NCBI GenBank assembly: GCA_025766275.1
Contig: JAFKAC010000085.1
Span: forward strand, 1-64,000
Direction of reading: 5' to 3'
Origin: Lactarius indigo
Lineage: Eukaryota; Basidiomycota; Agaricomycetes; Russulales; Russulaceae
DNA: 64,000 nt
The first letter of the stretch is position 1. Each line of letters begins with the position of its first letter. A program made the position numbers and the translations under genes. The notes under the pieces are model-generated. The model saw only the letters and a program-made list of their open reading frames with translations. It did no database searches and was not told where the DNA came from. Positions 12,001-21,500 of the stretch are shown here, piece after piece.

Positions 12001-12809
12001 GCGATGCGCCCGCCTGCTGGAGCGAACAGCTCGAGGTGACCGTTGCCAATTATGGTGCGGTAGCCTCTCTTGTCCAGCGTGCCGATCGATACCAATGTGT
12101 ATCCGACGGCCGGCGCATGGAGTACGTCGTCGAGGGTGATGGTGGACTGGGTGCTGCCGTTCGGCGCATGAATGGTGAGGGTGCCAGAGCCGATGGCGGG
12201 GAACTTTTGCTGGTTTGCTGCATTGAGATAGACTGGGGGGTCGAGGACGGTGTATGAGCTGAAATCAGACTTGTAGGGGGAGATATGGCGGGTTGCGCCC
12301 GAGTCGTATAGCTCGACGCGCTCCCCCTGGTTGTTGTTGACGGGCGCAGTGGCTGCTGCCGCGATTTCGTCCTCTAGTTCCTCGCGTAGCCAGTCGCTCT
12401 CGTCAATGAGGGCGACGTTCTCGGCGTCTGGTACTTCCGGAGTGAGATCCACGACCCAGCACTCGTCGACGTCCTCGTCGTTGGCCGCGACAGCGTTCGC
12501 CAACCCGACAGGCTTCGTCTCTGCTTTTGGTGCGTCATTGCCTGGCTTCTCCTCCTTCTTTGGAGATCGGCACTCGCGTGCCCAGTGACCCGGCTTGCCG
12601 CAGTTGTGGCATTTGCCCTTGCGACGCCGTTTCCTGCTCTCGGACCCCGTGGCTGCGAGAGCTTCGTCTCCGGCAGCTTGAGATCTGGCCCCGGACTGAT
12701 TTTGTTGAGACTTGCCCCGGCGGTTTTTCAAACGGTCCGCCTCTTCGCTTATGTGATCGATGAGGGTGTCTGTGTCGACGCTGGTGACATGGTGGACGAG
12801 GCGGGCGGA
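9009..12809 (-). CDS. Copia gag-pol polyprotein, 3' part (end of gag, pol)
   Basis: The frame is open over the whole stretch and continues the gag frame at 43539-44134. Domains in order: end of gag; zinc knuckle CHNCGKPGHWAREC near 12600; aspartic protease ELYDSGATRHIS near 12300; GAG-pre-integrase region with MELHRRMGH; integrase core with HTDVWGPSP, SDRGGEY and AERLNRTLVERIRAF; RT with KARLVAQGFSQIGGVDYDDT and HVDDCTIA near 9970; RNase H ending TESEYVAATHGLKEALW and HIDVRYHFIR. The long Ser/Pro-rich linker around 10900-11000 after integrase is usual for copia. No internal stop or frameshift is visible, so apart from the KDZ insertion the polyprotein looks intact. Gag and pol form one continuous frame with no programmed frameshift, as in plant and Drosophila copia elements. 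Confidence 0.93.
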   Translation of the reverse strand, partial: SARLVHHVTSVDTDTLIDHISEEADRLKNRRGKSQQNQSGARSQAAGDEALAATGSESRKRRRKGKCHNCGKPGHWARECRSPKKEEKPGNDAPKAETKPVGLANAVAANDEDVDECWVVDLTPEVPDAENVALIDESDWLREELEDEIAAAATAPVNNNQGERVELYDSGATRHISPYKSDFSSYTVLDPPVYLNAANQQKFPAIGSGTLTIHAPNGSTQSTITLDDVLHAPAVGYTLVSIGTLDKRGYRTIIGNGHLELFAPAGGRIARIPQTDHGLYRITHPGESAYSIETISVMELHRRMGHIAPASARALVEKNLVTGIKLDPDSREAECDACIFARATRKPVPKLRVGPQAKFFGEEVHTDVWGPSPVMTKRGCRYFITFTDDATRYTVTYVLRTKAEALGAYKSFEAWALTQQHCAAIKVLRSDRGGEYLSEAFDQHLQLAGTARRLTVHDTPQLNGVAERLNRTLVERIRAFTHSSGLPKFLWGEALRHATWLKNRTATRALDGLTPYQALFGRTPDLSGLQRWGTTLWVHDANGSKLDARAREGRWLGFETESHAHKIYFPATRGVTTERNVYFSTTSQLEGEGFLIPGTEGEQRVAPPTPSTPTSPLSPSPIKTLTQRAPSPSSPPSPLTPLSETSASESAEGDDEADPWRTPRPTRTRKPSRTLRDLLTGAGVSSARRSDPAIPTGLQLPGGFDGDAEETGGVWAVDTAFDALEDSGWLELVLAAETAEAEALEPRTLAEAKRCPDWPLWEKAIGEELATLNAAGTWRLEHAPPGANVIGSKWVFKAKKNATGTIARYKARLVAQGFSQIGGVDYDDTYAPVAKLASSRAIIAMANRLSLVLHQVDIKGAYLNGVLRNDEVLFMHQPPGYAAPASGTQVLRLQKALYGLKQAGCRWYQTFTSILTTLGFAQCSVDQAVYHKTNTTTRKTVVIAVHVDDCTIAASDSHLVDDFKTGLGKHVEVTNLGELHWMLGIEVKRDRHAGTIHLSQRAYIDAILNRFNLADLKPLTTPMDVQARLTSEQAPANAAKFAVMRDVPYREAVGALNWAALATRPDISFAVSTVARFSTNPGPAHWEAVKRIFRYLAGTRDLWLSYGETRRALTGYTDADGSMAEDCRAISGYAFLIDGGAVSWSSKRQEIVSLSTTESEYVAATHGLKEALWLRSLLSDVFGPFKDSTTMLCDNQSAIALARDHQYHARTKHIDVRYHFIRWVVDQGVVRLVYCPTEDMVADVLTKALPSPKVKHFAAGLGLCAK

Positions 12810-12816
12810 AGAGAGG
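12810..12816. repeat. Target-site duplication of the KDZ element (left)
   Basis: Plus strand AGAGAGG (CCTCTCT on the coding strand of gag), repeated at 43532-43538. Removing one copy and the element rejoins gag in frame across GILSSARLVHH. Seven bases match exactly and the eighth position differs; KDZ-type elements usually make 8-bp duplications. Confidence 0.8.
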
Positions 12817-13105
12817 CAGCCAATGATCTGCCATGACTTTCATAACTCATGGGCCATCCGACGGGAAGAACCCCTCATAACTCATGGGCCAACCGACGTC
12901 GGCCGACACACAAAATTCTTCCGGAATTCATGGGCCACCCGACGTCGGTTCCGATGTAGGAATTGCTAAAGGAAGTAGCAATATTTCCTTCCATAATGGA
13001 AGAATCAGATTTCTGGGTCATTTCCCGAAACAGAAGAATAAACACTCATTCATTTCCTGAAATGGAGGGATCATGACCCATGTTACTTCCTGAAATGGGG
13101 GTACC
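12817..13105 (+). repeat. KDZ left terminal inverted repeat
   Basis: Inverted copy of 43243-43531 with roughly 20 mismatches over 289 bp. It contains three spaced direct copies of a motif with core TCATGGGCCAnCCGACG (12841-12864, 12876-12900, 12924-12947), probable transposase-binding sites, and the palindrome CCGACGTCGG. Confidence 0.88.
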
Positions 13106-14770
13106 TATACAGATGCCCAGAATCCAGTCAGGAGAGATCTCACAGAAGGTGGGCCTCATGGAAGCTTACTTTCCCATCATGGGAAACTCAACAGAAGCTC
13201 TTATTCCCAGGATGGAAGCTATGACGGAAAGTAAGTATCCCATGATGGTAGACTTCATGGAAACTCAGTTTCCCGTGATGGGATACTCAGTTTCTGTGAA
13301 GTGCTCCGTAATGGGACAATCATGAGAACGATCACAGAAACAGTTTCCCGTGACAGGAAAAGTCACAGAAGGACAGTTTCCCGCGATGGGAAACTACATG
13401 GAAACACATTTCCCGTAACGGAAAGATTCATGGAAACACGGTGTCATGTCACAGGAACAGTAATGGAAACTCGCTTTCTCGTGACGGGAATATTTATGGA
13501 AACTTCATTGCCCATCACGGGTTAAGTCACGGAAACCAAGATTCCCGTTACGGAAATACTCACGGAAACATATCTTCCCGTGACGGAAAGACTCACGGAA
13601 ACCTATCTTCCCGTCACGGGAAGGTTCACGGAAACTCAGTCTCCTGTCACGGGTTAAGTCACGGAAACTAAGGTTCCCGTGACGGAAAGGCTCACGGAAA
13701 CATATATTCCCGTCACGGGAAGATTCACGGAAACATATCTTCCCGTGACGGAAAGTCTCACGGGAACATATCTTCCCGTGACGGGAAGGTTCACGGAAAC
13801 TCAGTCTCCCGTCACGGGTTAAGTCACGGAAACTAAGGTTCCCGTGATGGAAAGGCTCACGGAAACATATATTCCCGTCACGGGAAGATTCACGGAAATA
13901 TATCTTCCTGTGACGGAAAGTCTCACGGAAACATATCTTCCCGTCACGGGAAGGTTCACGGAAATTCAGTCTCCCGTCACAGGTTAAGTCACGGAAACTG
14001 AGGTTCCCGTGACGGAAAGACTCACGGAAACATATCTTCCCGTCGCGGGAAGGTTCACGGAAATTCAGTCTCCCGTCACGGGTTAAGTCACGGAAACTGA
14101 GGTTCCCGTGACGGAAAGTCTCACGGAAACATATCTTCCCGTCATGGGAAGATTCACGGAAACATATCTTCCCGTGACGGAAAGTCTCACGGGAACATAT
14201 CTTCCCGTCACGGGAAGGTTCACGGAAATTCAGCCTCCCGTCACGGGTTAAGTCACGAAAACTGAGGTTCCCGTGACGGAAAGACTCACGGAAACATCTC
14301 TTCCTATAACGGGAAGATTCAAGGAAATTCAATTTCCTGCCACGGGAAAAGTCACGGAAATTGAGTTGTCCTCGACGGAAATATTTACAGAAACATATCA
14401 TCCAGTGACGGGAATATACACGGAAACTAAGTTACCCATCATAGGAAACATGACTGAACCTGAGCTTCCTGTCACAGGAAATATCACAACAACTGAGCTT
14501 TCCGTGATGTGAAACTTCACAGCAAATGATATTACAGTGATGGAAAACCACACGGAAACTGAGTGTCCCACCACAGGAATATTCACAGAAACTCACTTCC
14601 TATTACTGGAATATTCACGGAAACTGGGTCTCTCATAATGGGACAATTCACGGAAAGTGAGGTTGCCATCATAAGATATTTCACAGAGAGTGAATTTCCT
14701 GTCACACAAAATTCACTCAAGCTGAGGTTCCCTGTGCAGGCGCCTCACTGAAACTCAAGTTCCCATTATC
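13106..14770. repeat. KDZ left subterminal repeat array (33-bp unit)
   Basis: Dense array of a unit of about 33 bp built from TTCCCGTCACGGGAA-like palindromes alternating with TTCACGGAAACATAT. It is clearest at 13320-14400 and degenerates on both sides. Larger periods near 97, 127 and 167 bp are multiples of the unit. Because 33 is divisible by three, a 298-codon minus-strand frame stays open; I treat this as a by-product of the repeat and not as a gene. Similar 33-bp units occur at the right end. Confidence 0.85.
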
Positions 14771-15078
14771 GGAGACATCATGGAAGGTACTCCCTTTACT
14801 GTAAGACAGTCTACAGCTCTCCATTTTCATATAGACTCCCATACATTGGAAGATGATATGCATGAATCAGTCTTTCTCAAATGGACAAGCAAATATTCAT
14901 ATGGTTTCCAGAATGGATAATCCAACAACCACAGGTTCTTAAATTTCTACAAAGGTATCACTGTATCACTAATTGCCTCTCTGAAGGTATGTTGGATCCA
15001 GTCCACCGGAACCCCTGCCAATATCTACATTCCTTTATAATGATCAGATCACACAGTATATGTCTTTACTGTGCTTAC

Positions 15079-16082
15079 TTACCTGGCTTTATCTGTCATC
15101 TTGACCACTCGCTTGACTCGTCCTTGCTGGGGCTTGGGCACACCAGGGTTGTTATATGGCACAGATCCCACTGGAGGTCCTGTCCCAGTCCTTGGATGTT
15201 TCCGAAATGTTTCCGCCCTTGATATGCTCAATGGAGGAGGATGCAATGATTTGCTAGTGGCTATAAAATAGTATGCATGAGTTTGTATGGCCATAAGAGA
15301 AATGGTAAGCTGCTCACTAGGAGCAGATGTCTGTTCAGCCTCCCTATTTCTACTGAGGGCAGATGAAGATGGCGATGGTGGAAGAGGTGGGGTCACAGTT
15401 GGAGATTGTAAACCATTGATTTCATTTGAGAAGTCTTCCTCTTCACTGCTAGTGTCTGACTCAGACTCATTGGAATCTGAGCATCTCTGTGTCTGCTGTG
15501 GATTCTGTATCCGCTGTGGATTCTGGATCCGCTTCGGATTCTGGATCCGCTGTACAGCCTGATCTCTATCAGTAAGTAGCTCACAGGATGAGTTCCAGAT
15601 CAATGGAATTAATCCTTCTTTCTCGCGTTTCCTCCAGTGGTCTAGCAGCCTGAACACCTGAACTATACGGAGCTTTGATGGATCCACCCATGGAAATCCA
15701 GTTGGGAAGCATTCCTCCTCAATCCATGCGGCTGGATCACTGCAGACTTTGCTCCAAGGGATAGTTGCTTTCTTCCTACCAGAGATGAATCCTAACTCAT
15801 ATGTGTTATCATAGAACTGTAAAGGGAATATCCTTAACTCACTGATATGAGCATTACAATAATCCCTAAGAGCTGACTGAACGACCTTTGCTGAATAGCC
15901 ATCATCTAGGGTAATGGAAGGAATTTCAGGTTCCCCATCTGAATCCACAACAATCTTCACTTTGTTCTTGAGTGTCTTTGAATGTTCCGCAGGGATAACT
16001 TGGTCATGCTCTATACTATGAATATGAGATAATGTTGATGGATGTGTGGAAATGTGACAAACCGGGTCCAAAGCACTTCCGG
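15079..16082 (-). pseudogene. KDZ cargo gene 1, 3' part (split by gypsy copy 1)
   Basis: C-terminal part of a gene that starts at 24697. It continues from 23764 across the gypsy insertion: the exon gives WMKYSRKCFG once one TCCGG copy is removed, then intron 16014-16062 region (GTTTGT...TAG) and the last exon, open from about 16010. The last exon gives EHDQVIPAEHSKTLKNKVK, IVVDSDGEPEIPSITLDDGYSAK, TIPWSKVCSDPAAWIEEECFP and LRIVQVFRLLDHWRKR, then a low-complexity acidic and Pro/Ser-rich tail with repeated QNPQRI units. A donor-like GTAAGT at the end of this frame suggests one more short exon. I recall similar hypothetical proteins in Agaricomycetes (a V/I-P-W-x-x-x followed by LxxW-R-R region), but know no function. 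Confidence 0.6.
16078..16082. repeat. Target-site duplication of gypsy copy 1 (TCCGG)
   Basis: TCCGG flanks the element at 16078-16082 and again at 23764-23768. Confidence 0.92.
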
Positions 16083-16541
16083 TGTTACGGTTCTCGCATT
16101 GGACCCTTACTGTACCGGTTGTGGCTACGGCTGTAAGGTATATTAGTCACGGACTCGGGGTTACGGTAGGAGTTAGGCGTTGTGGAATGACTCGATCCTA
16201 GTACAGGTAGTAGTAGTATTAGGATTGCGGTACTTACGCGATACGTTGGACGCTACATTACGGTGACTCATAGCAGCGCTTGAAAGCCTGCTCTTCTTGT
16301 ATTTAAGATAGCTGCGGAAGACCAAGACACGCCATCTTGGTCTTCTTCAATCGTCACTTCTGATTTCTCTCATTCTCATCTCTAAGACGCGCCTTCCATC
16401 GAGGAAGAGCCTCATCCACAATCTAGTGTCTGCGTACATCTAGCACCGCCTTCGAGCCATACGCCTCCGCGCGTGACCAGCTAAGTCATAGAAGTCGCCT
16501 TAACCGAGCTCAAGTCGAGCTAACGTCGTGACGGCGTTACA
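16083..16541 (+). repeat. Gypsy copy 1, 5' LTR
   Basis: 459 bp, TGTTACGG...GCGTTACA. It contains a TATA-like TATTTAAG (16300-16307). Some 34 bp downstream is ATCTTGGTCTT (16334-16344), the probable RNA 5' end. An 11-bp inverted repeat (16317-16327 and 16335-16345, 7-nt loop) straddles that point. From there to the gag frame the leader contains no ATG. Confidence 0.95.
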
Positions 16542-16543
16542 TT

Positions 16544-16554
16544 AAGACCAAGAT
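16544..16554 (+). promoter_or_regulatory. Self-priming primer-binding site, gypsy copy 1
   Basis: AAGACCAAGAT lies two bases after the 5' LTR and is the exact reverse complement of ATCTTGGTCTT in the LTR at the inferred transcript start. In Tf1/sushi-type chromoviruses an 11-nt match of this kind lets the RNA 5' end fold back and prime reverse transcription in place of a tRNA. The same arrangement is in the other two gypsy copies. Confidence 0.75.
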
Positions 16555-16561
16555 ATTCATT

Positions 16562-18553
16562 GTGGCGACAGTCAGCACCAGAGAACAGTGGATGAACTTC
16601 CGTCCCTATCATCTAGACCGAAGAGGGGACCGTAACGTACCAACCCGATTCCTAGGAGCAGCCAGGTGGAGAGACCGAGGAGACGAAACCGGATATTTCG
16701 TGGAATTTAACGGACCTACAAGGTTCAGACCTGTTGAGTTTAATTTCGATCGCCTGTGCTGGGTGGAGGTTACGTGGAATCCTATAGACAACCGCTGGGA
16801 CGTTGTCAGACCAGCAGGAAGACAATACCAGTGTGACATCGACGCACGCGAGCTCAATTCACGGGCTGACTGGGGCCCTATTGACGGCCAATTACGAGAA
16901 CATTCTACTGGAGAAGCAGTTAGCGAGGAAACTGAGGAAGACGAACAAAGCGAAGAAAACCGACCCGCGAGCGTGGGTCCTATTGAGCAATACACCATCC
17001 AACAAGCTGAGTCCCTGCACATCACCGAACAACCAGAAGTCATTCACGTGCGATCACCAGCAGCAGAAATGGCAACCACCACCATGACGGCCGAAGAAAT
17101 CATGACCGTAAGGGAACAAGCGGCGCGAGAGGCGGCCGAAGCAATTAGACAAGAATCACAGCGGCATCTCATGCCTATTAATCCTGAAACAGGACACCGT
17201 ATGACCGCAGACGACGCGGCAATCTTCCGAGCCATTGGGCCCGACCAAGGAGACCCCCCATCAGGGGACGGAGGAAGACGAGGAGTACCACTAGACCCAC
17301 CACCGGGGTGGGGAGGACCACCCGGAGACGACTTTCCCCGACGTCCAGGAAGAGGAGGAAACCCACCTGACCTCCCGAACCAACCACCGGAGGGAGGACC
17401 CCCCGGAGGAGGAGGAGGCGGTGGAGGAGGAGGTGCAGGAGGAGGGGGACAGGGGCACGAAAAACTAACTGGTGAACCCCCTACCATCTTTGACGGCGAT
17501 CGCACTAAAGTGGATTCGTTCCTCACGCAATGGCACGTATATTGGGGAATGAACCTCGATACCACTGTCATGCGCAACGACTACCGACGAAGCCTCTTAT
17601 TTCTATCCTATATAAAAGGGGTATCAGTCAGCGAATGGGTACTCTCGTACCTCAAATGGCTCAACCGACAAATACAACGAGGAATTGATCAACATACGCG
17701 TGATCTATGGAACGCGGTGGCAGAGGGATTTAACCAAAGGTTCGTCAATACCCTCGAACGCGAGCAAGCTCAAGCGCTTCTTAGAAAAGGACTCAAAATG
17801 GTCGACGGAGATATCGATAAGTACGTCAACGAGTTCGAAGAAGCCGCCAGGAAGGCCGGATACCGTCTCAATGACCCCCAAACAATCGACCTCTTTACCA
17901 AGGGGTTGCCCAAGAAGCTTTACGAAAAGACCTACGACCTAGACGAACCGGAGACGTTCGACGAATGGAAGAGGGCAACGCTCCGTAGGCAACGCAACTA
18001 CATCCACATCCGTGCACGGGTGGATGAGTACAAAGACAACAAGCCCAAGAAGACCGGAAATGCCGGATGGACCGTCCCCCAGAATCTCGCCAATCCGTGG
18101 GCAATGGACACCTCCGCCGACCGAACCAAGGCACGACTGGCCGGGTCAGAAGAAATCGACTATGGCAAACCACCGTATACCAACTCACCCCCCTTCCCGC
18201 CGAGGGGAGGGCCAGGAGTTCGGGGCCGAGGAAGGGGAGGGTCGCGACGAGACCTAAGGACGGTGTTATGCTATAATTGCAACGCACCAGGCCATCTCTC
18301 ACGAAACTGTCCCCATCCTAGACAGCCGCGACAGTGGCAACCACAAAACCCTGGACCATCCACCGTCCGGATGACAGAGACCGACTACTACACGCAAGAG
18401 TCACCGCCAGCCCAGATACAGGCTGCCTCGACCAGCAAAACGGCTGAAGAACGTGCCAAAGAATGGCTCACTGGGGTCGCAAATGCACCCGACGAAGTAA
18501 AGGACCTGATATTGCAGGATTTGTGGGGAAAAGAGGGTTTTCGGAGCGCCTGA
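16562..18553 (+). CDS. Gypsy copy 1 gag
   Basis: About 660 residues from the GTG at 16562; the frame is open back to 16532. There is no conserved ATG: the Met in EQWMNFRPYH is Thr in copy 2. Visible parts: conserved N-terminal region FRPYHLDRRGDRNVPTRFLG, an acidic middle, a Gly/Pro-rich linker with a poly-Gly run near 17410-17455, a retrotransposon gag (capsid) region FLTQWHVYWGMN to FTKGLPKKLYEK, and a zinc knuckle CYNCNAPGHLSRNC near 18270. It ends at TGA 18553 inside the frameshift region. Function: structural protein of the cytoplasmic virus-like particle. The true initiation codon is uncertain and is discussed as a finding. Confidence 0.9.
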   Translation: MATVSTREQWMNFRPYHLDRRGDRNVPTRFLGAARWRDRGDETGYFVEFNGPTRFRPVEFNFDRLCWVEVTWNPIDNRWDVVRPAGRQYQCDIDARELNSRADWGPIDGQLREHSTGEAVSEETEEDEQSEENRPASVGPIEQYTIQQAESLHITEQPEVIHVRSPAAEMATTTMTAEEIMTVREQAAREAAEAIRQESQRHLMPINPETGHRMTADDAAIFRAIGPDQGDPPSGDGGRRGVPLDPPPGWGGPPGDDFPRRPGRGGNPPDLPNQPPEGGPPGGGGGGGGGGAGGGGQGHEKLTGEPPTIFDGDRTKVDSFLTQWHVYWGMNLDTTVMRNDYRRSLLFLSYIKGVSVSEWVLSYLKWLNRQIQRGIDQHTRDLWNAVAEGFNQRFVNTLEREQAQALLRKGLKMVDGDIDKYVNEFEEAARKAGYRLNDPQTIDLFTKGLPKKLYEKTYDLDEPETFDEWKRATLRRQRNYIHIRARVDEYKDNKPKKTGNAGWTVPQNLANPWAMDTSADRTKARLAGSEEIDYGKPPYTNSPPFPPRGGPGVRGRGRGGSRRDLRTVLCYNCNAPGHLSRNCPHPRQPRQWQPQNPGPSTVRMTETDYYTQESPPAQIQAASTSKTAEERAKEWLTGVANAPDEVKDLILQDLWGKEGFRSA

Positions 18554-18575
18554 ACCCATCGGCCTGGGTGAGGGC
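18535..18575 (+). promoter_or_regulatory. Programmed -1 frameshift site, gypsy copy 1
   Basis: In the gag frame the heptamer G GGT TTT (18535-18541) fits X XXY YYZ, and G GGA AAA (18526-18532) just upstream also fits. Pol is in the -1 frame. The 28 bases at 18548-18575, containing the gag stop and a possible CCCA/TGGG stem, are identical in the otherwise diverged gypsy element at 53424-61227, which suggests an RNA stimulator. The slip itself is inferred. Confidence 0.7.
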
Positions 18576-21500
18576 TCTAAATTGTAATTCTGTAATCATG
18601 ACGCGCTTTCGTTCTCTTCGAATTCCAGTCTCGATTCGTACGAATTACAGAATGGCCGACATAAAAGCACTAGTGGACTCGGGGGCCACTGACAACTTCA
18701 TACACCCGAACTTTATCAAGAAAATGGGTATCGGAACCCAACAATTGATCCGACCGCGGAAAGTCTGGAATATAGACAGTACAGAAAATAAAGCTGGGTC
18801 TATCACTCACTTCACCGACCTAGACGTATACGCCAATGGATATCACAGGACCATGAGATTCCTTATCACGAACCTCGGAAACGAAGAAGTTGTCCTAGGT
18901 TATCCCTGGTTGGCGACCTACGAACCAACCATCAATTGGAGAGACGCGGTCATACATGAAAAGGTCATGCCAGTCGTAATCAGCACACAGGACAGTCTGG
19001 ACCGTCATACCGTCATCGCTGCCGCTCTAACTGACAATGAGAAAGAGGCGATAACCCTCGAACTGGACGAGGAGGACACGTGCTTGCGAGCAACTACGTC
19101 CACAGAATTGGCCATCCAGGCAAAAGGGGAGGAAAAACCCGTAGAACTGCCGGCAGTCTACCACGCCTTCCAACAACTCTTCAGCGAAGAAGCGTCACAG
19201 CGATTCCCTCCCGCCAGGCCGTGGGACCACGCAATAGACTTCAAACCGGGCACCCCTTCAGCAATAGACTGCAAGATATACCCACTAACGCAAGAAGAAG
19301 AAGGGAAACTCAAAGAATTTCTGGATGAGAAACTGCAACAAGGATATCTGCGGCCTTCCATATCCCCGTACGCATCCTCGTTTTTCTTTGTCAAAAAGAA
19401 GGACGGAAAACTACGCCCCGTACAGGACTATCGCACTATCAATTCGTACACTATACGAAATCAGTACCCATTACCCCTAATTCAAGACCTCATTTACGAC
19501 CTCAGCAACGCCCACATCTATACCAAGCTCGACATCCGCTGGGGATACAATAATATCCGAATACGAGACGGCGATCAAGAAAAGGCAGCCTTCAAGACCA
19601 AGTTTGGCCTCTTTGAGCCAACAGTAATGTTCTTCGGCCTTACTAACTCGCCGGCAACCTTCCAGACGATGATGAATCACATTTATCGTGATACCATCGC
19701 AAAACATGAACTCCGCGGCACCGTCATCCGCGTCTACATGGATGACATCGGCATCGCCACACGGGAGGGCGCCTCATCCGCTGACCACATAGCCGCGGTA
19801 ACGGACGTTCTCCGCGTCGCTCAAGAACACGATCTCTACTTCAAGCTCGAAAAATGCCTTTTCCACCAACCTCGGATGGATTACCTGGGGGTAATCCTTG
19901 AAAAGGGGGTAACACGTATGGACCCGGTAAAAGTTCGCGGCATCAGAGACTGGCCGACGCCAACCAAGGTCAGGGATGTACGGTCATTCTTGGGTTTCTG
20001 CAACTTTTACCGCCTTTTCATCCGAGGTTTCACAACCCACGCACGACCGCTCAACCGGTTAACAAGGAAGGATACCGAGTGGAGCTGGGGAGACGACGAA
20101 GAGCGGGCCTTCAAAACCCTCAAACGACTCGTAACGGAAGAACCGGTGCTAGCACACCCCAACTTACAAGATCAGTTCGAGCTGGAGGTTGACGCATCGG
20201 GATTCGCGGTAGGCGCAGTACTTCTGCAAAAGAAAAATGACGGTCGCAAGCATCCTATAGGATACTACTCGGCAACGCTGAATGAAGCAGAGCGGAATTA
20301 CGACATCTACGACCTAGAACTTCTCGCCATCGTTAAAGCCCTTCGCCACTGGAGACCTCTGCTCGCAGGATCTCCGCACAAGATCAAAATATTCTCAGAT
20401 CACCTAAACCTCCAATACTGGAAAACTCCGCAAAAGATCAGTCGAAGGGTCGCTCGAGAAGTACTAGAGTTGATGGAGTACGACTTTGAGATCCATCACA
20501 TCAAAGGGAAGAACAACGGCAGAGCGGATGCGCTATCACGACGACCAGACTACGATCAAGGAGAGGGAGACAACCAAGGTGTGGTCGTCTTACCTCCGGA
20601 GGTATTCATACGAGCCACTAATGCTGCGCGTACTCTGGAAACACACCCGATGATGCAACCGCCGAAGCGACGACAAGACCCCGCTATAATCAAAACCTGG
20701 GTCGATGCCCATCGCCTCAAGAAGATAGAAGGAGAATGGTACAAGGACGGGCGACTGGTAGTCACCGGACCTATGACAGCGTACCGGGCCATTATACAAG
20801 ACCATCACGATCCACCGGTACACGGACATCCTGGAATAAGCAGGACACAGCGAATCGTGGAACGACACCACTGGTGGCCGAGCATCCGTCGGGATGTGTA
20901 TGAATACGTAACGGGATGTGCTGACTGCCAGCGAATCAAAGTCAATACGAGACCAACGCGTGCACCACTACACCCAATCACCGCTGTCAAGGACGCCCCT
21001 CCTTTCCATACCATCGCCCTCGACTTCATCACCAAACTGCCGACCTCACAGTCGTACGACAGCATTCTAACCGTTACCGATCACGATTGCAGCAAAGCGT
21101 CCATATTTATTCCCTGCAACGAGGAGATTACAGCAGAAGAGACCGCCATTCTGTACGTCAATCACGTGTTCAAACGATTCGGATTACCGCGTAAAATTAT
21201 TAGCGACCGAGACCCCCGGTTCACTTCCAAATTCACACGAGAAGTATGCCGCATATTGGGCATTCAACAGAACATTTCCACGGCCTATCATCCGCGTACA
21301 GATGGGCAGTCGGAACGGACCAATCAGTGGCTTGAACAATATCTACGATTCTGGGCCAACGAGCGTCAAGACAATTGGGCAGCGTATCTACCGATAGCAG
21401 AATTCGCTCATAACAACTGGCCCCACGAACACACGAAACAATCGCCATTCATGCTTCTGATGGGGTACAACCCGACCGCCGATTGGACGGATAAGCCATC

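Noticed and set aside
13505..14401. 298-codon minus-strand frame with an 11-residue repeat (RDGKICFRE-like)
   Set aside because: It lies wholly in the 33-bp repeat array; a period divisible by three keeps the frame open. No start context or intron, and the same region reads as DNA palindromes.
13106..14770. CRISPR-like repeat array
   Set aside because: The repeats are degenerate, palindromic, without unique spacers of constant length, and lie at the end of a eukaryotic transposon.
17044..17577. 177-codon proline-rich minus frame opposite gag
   Set aside because: Antisense of the Gly-rich gag linker.
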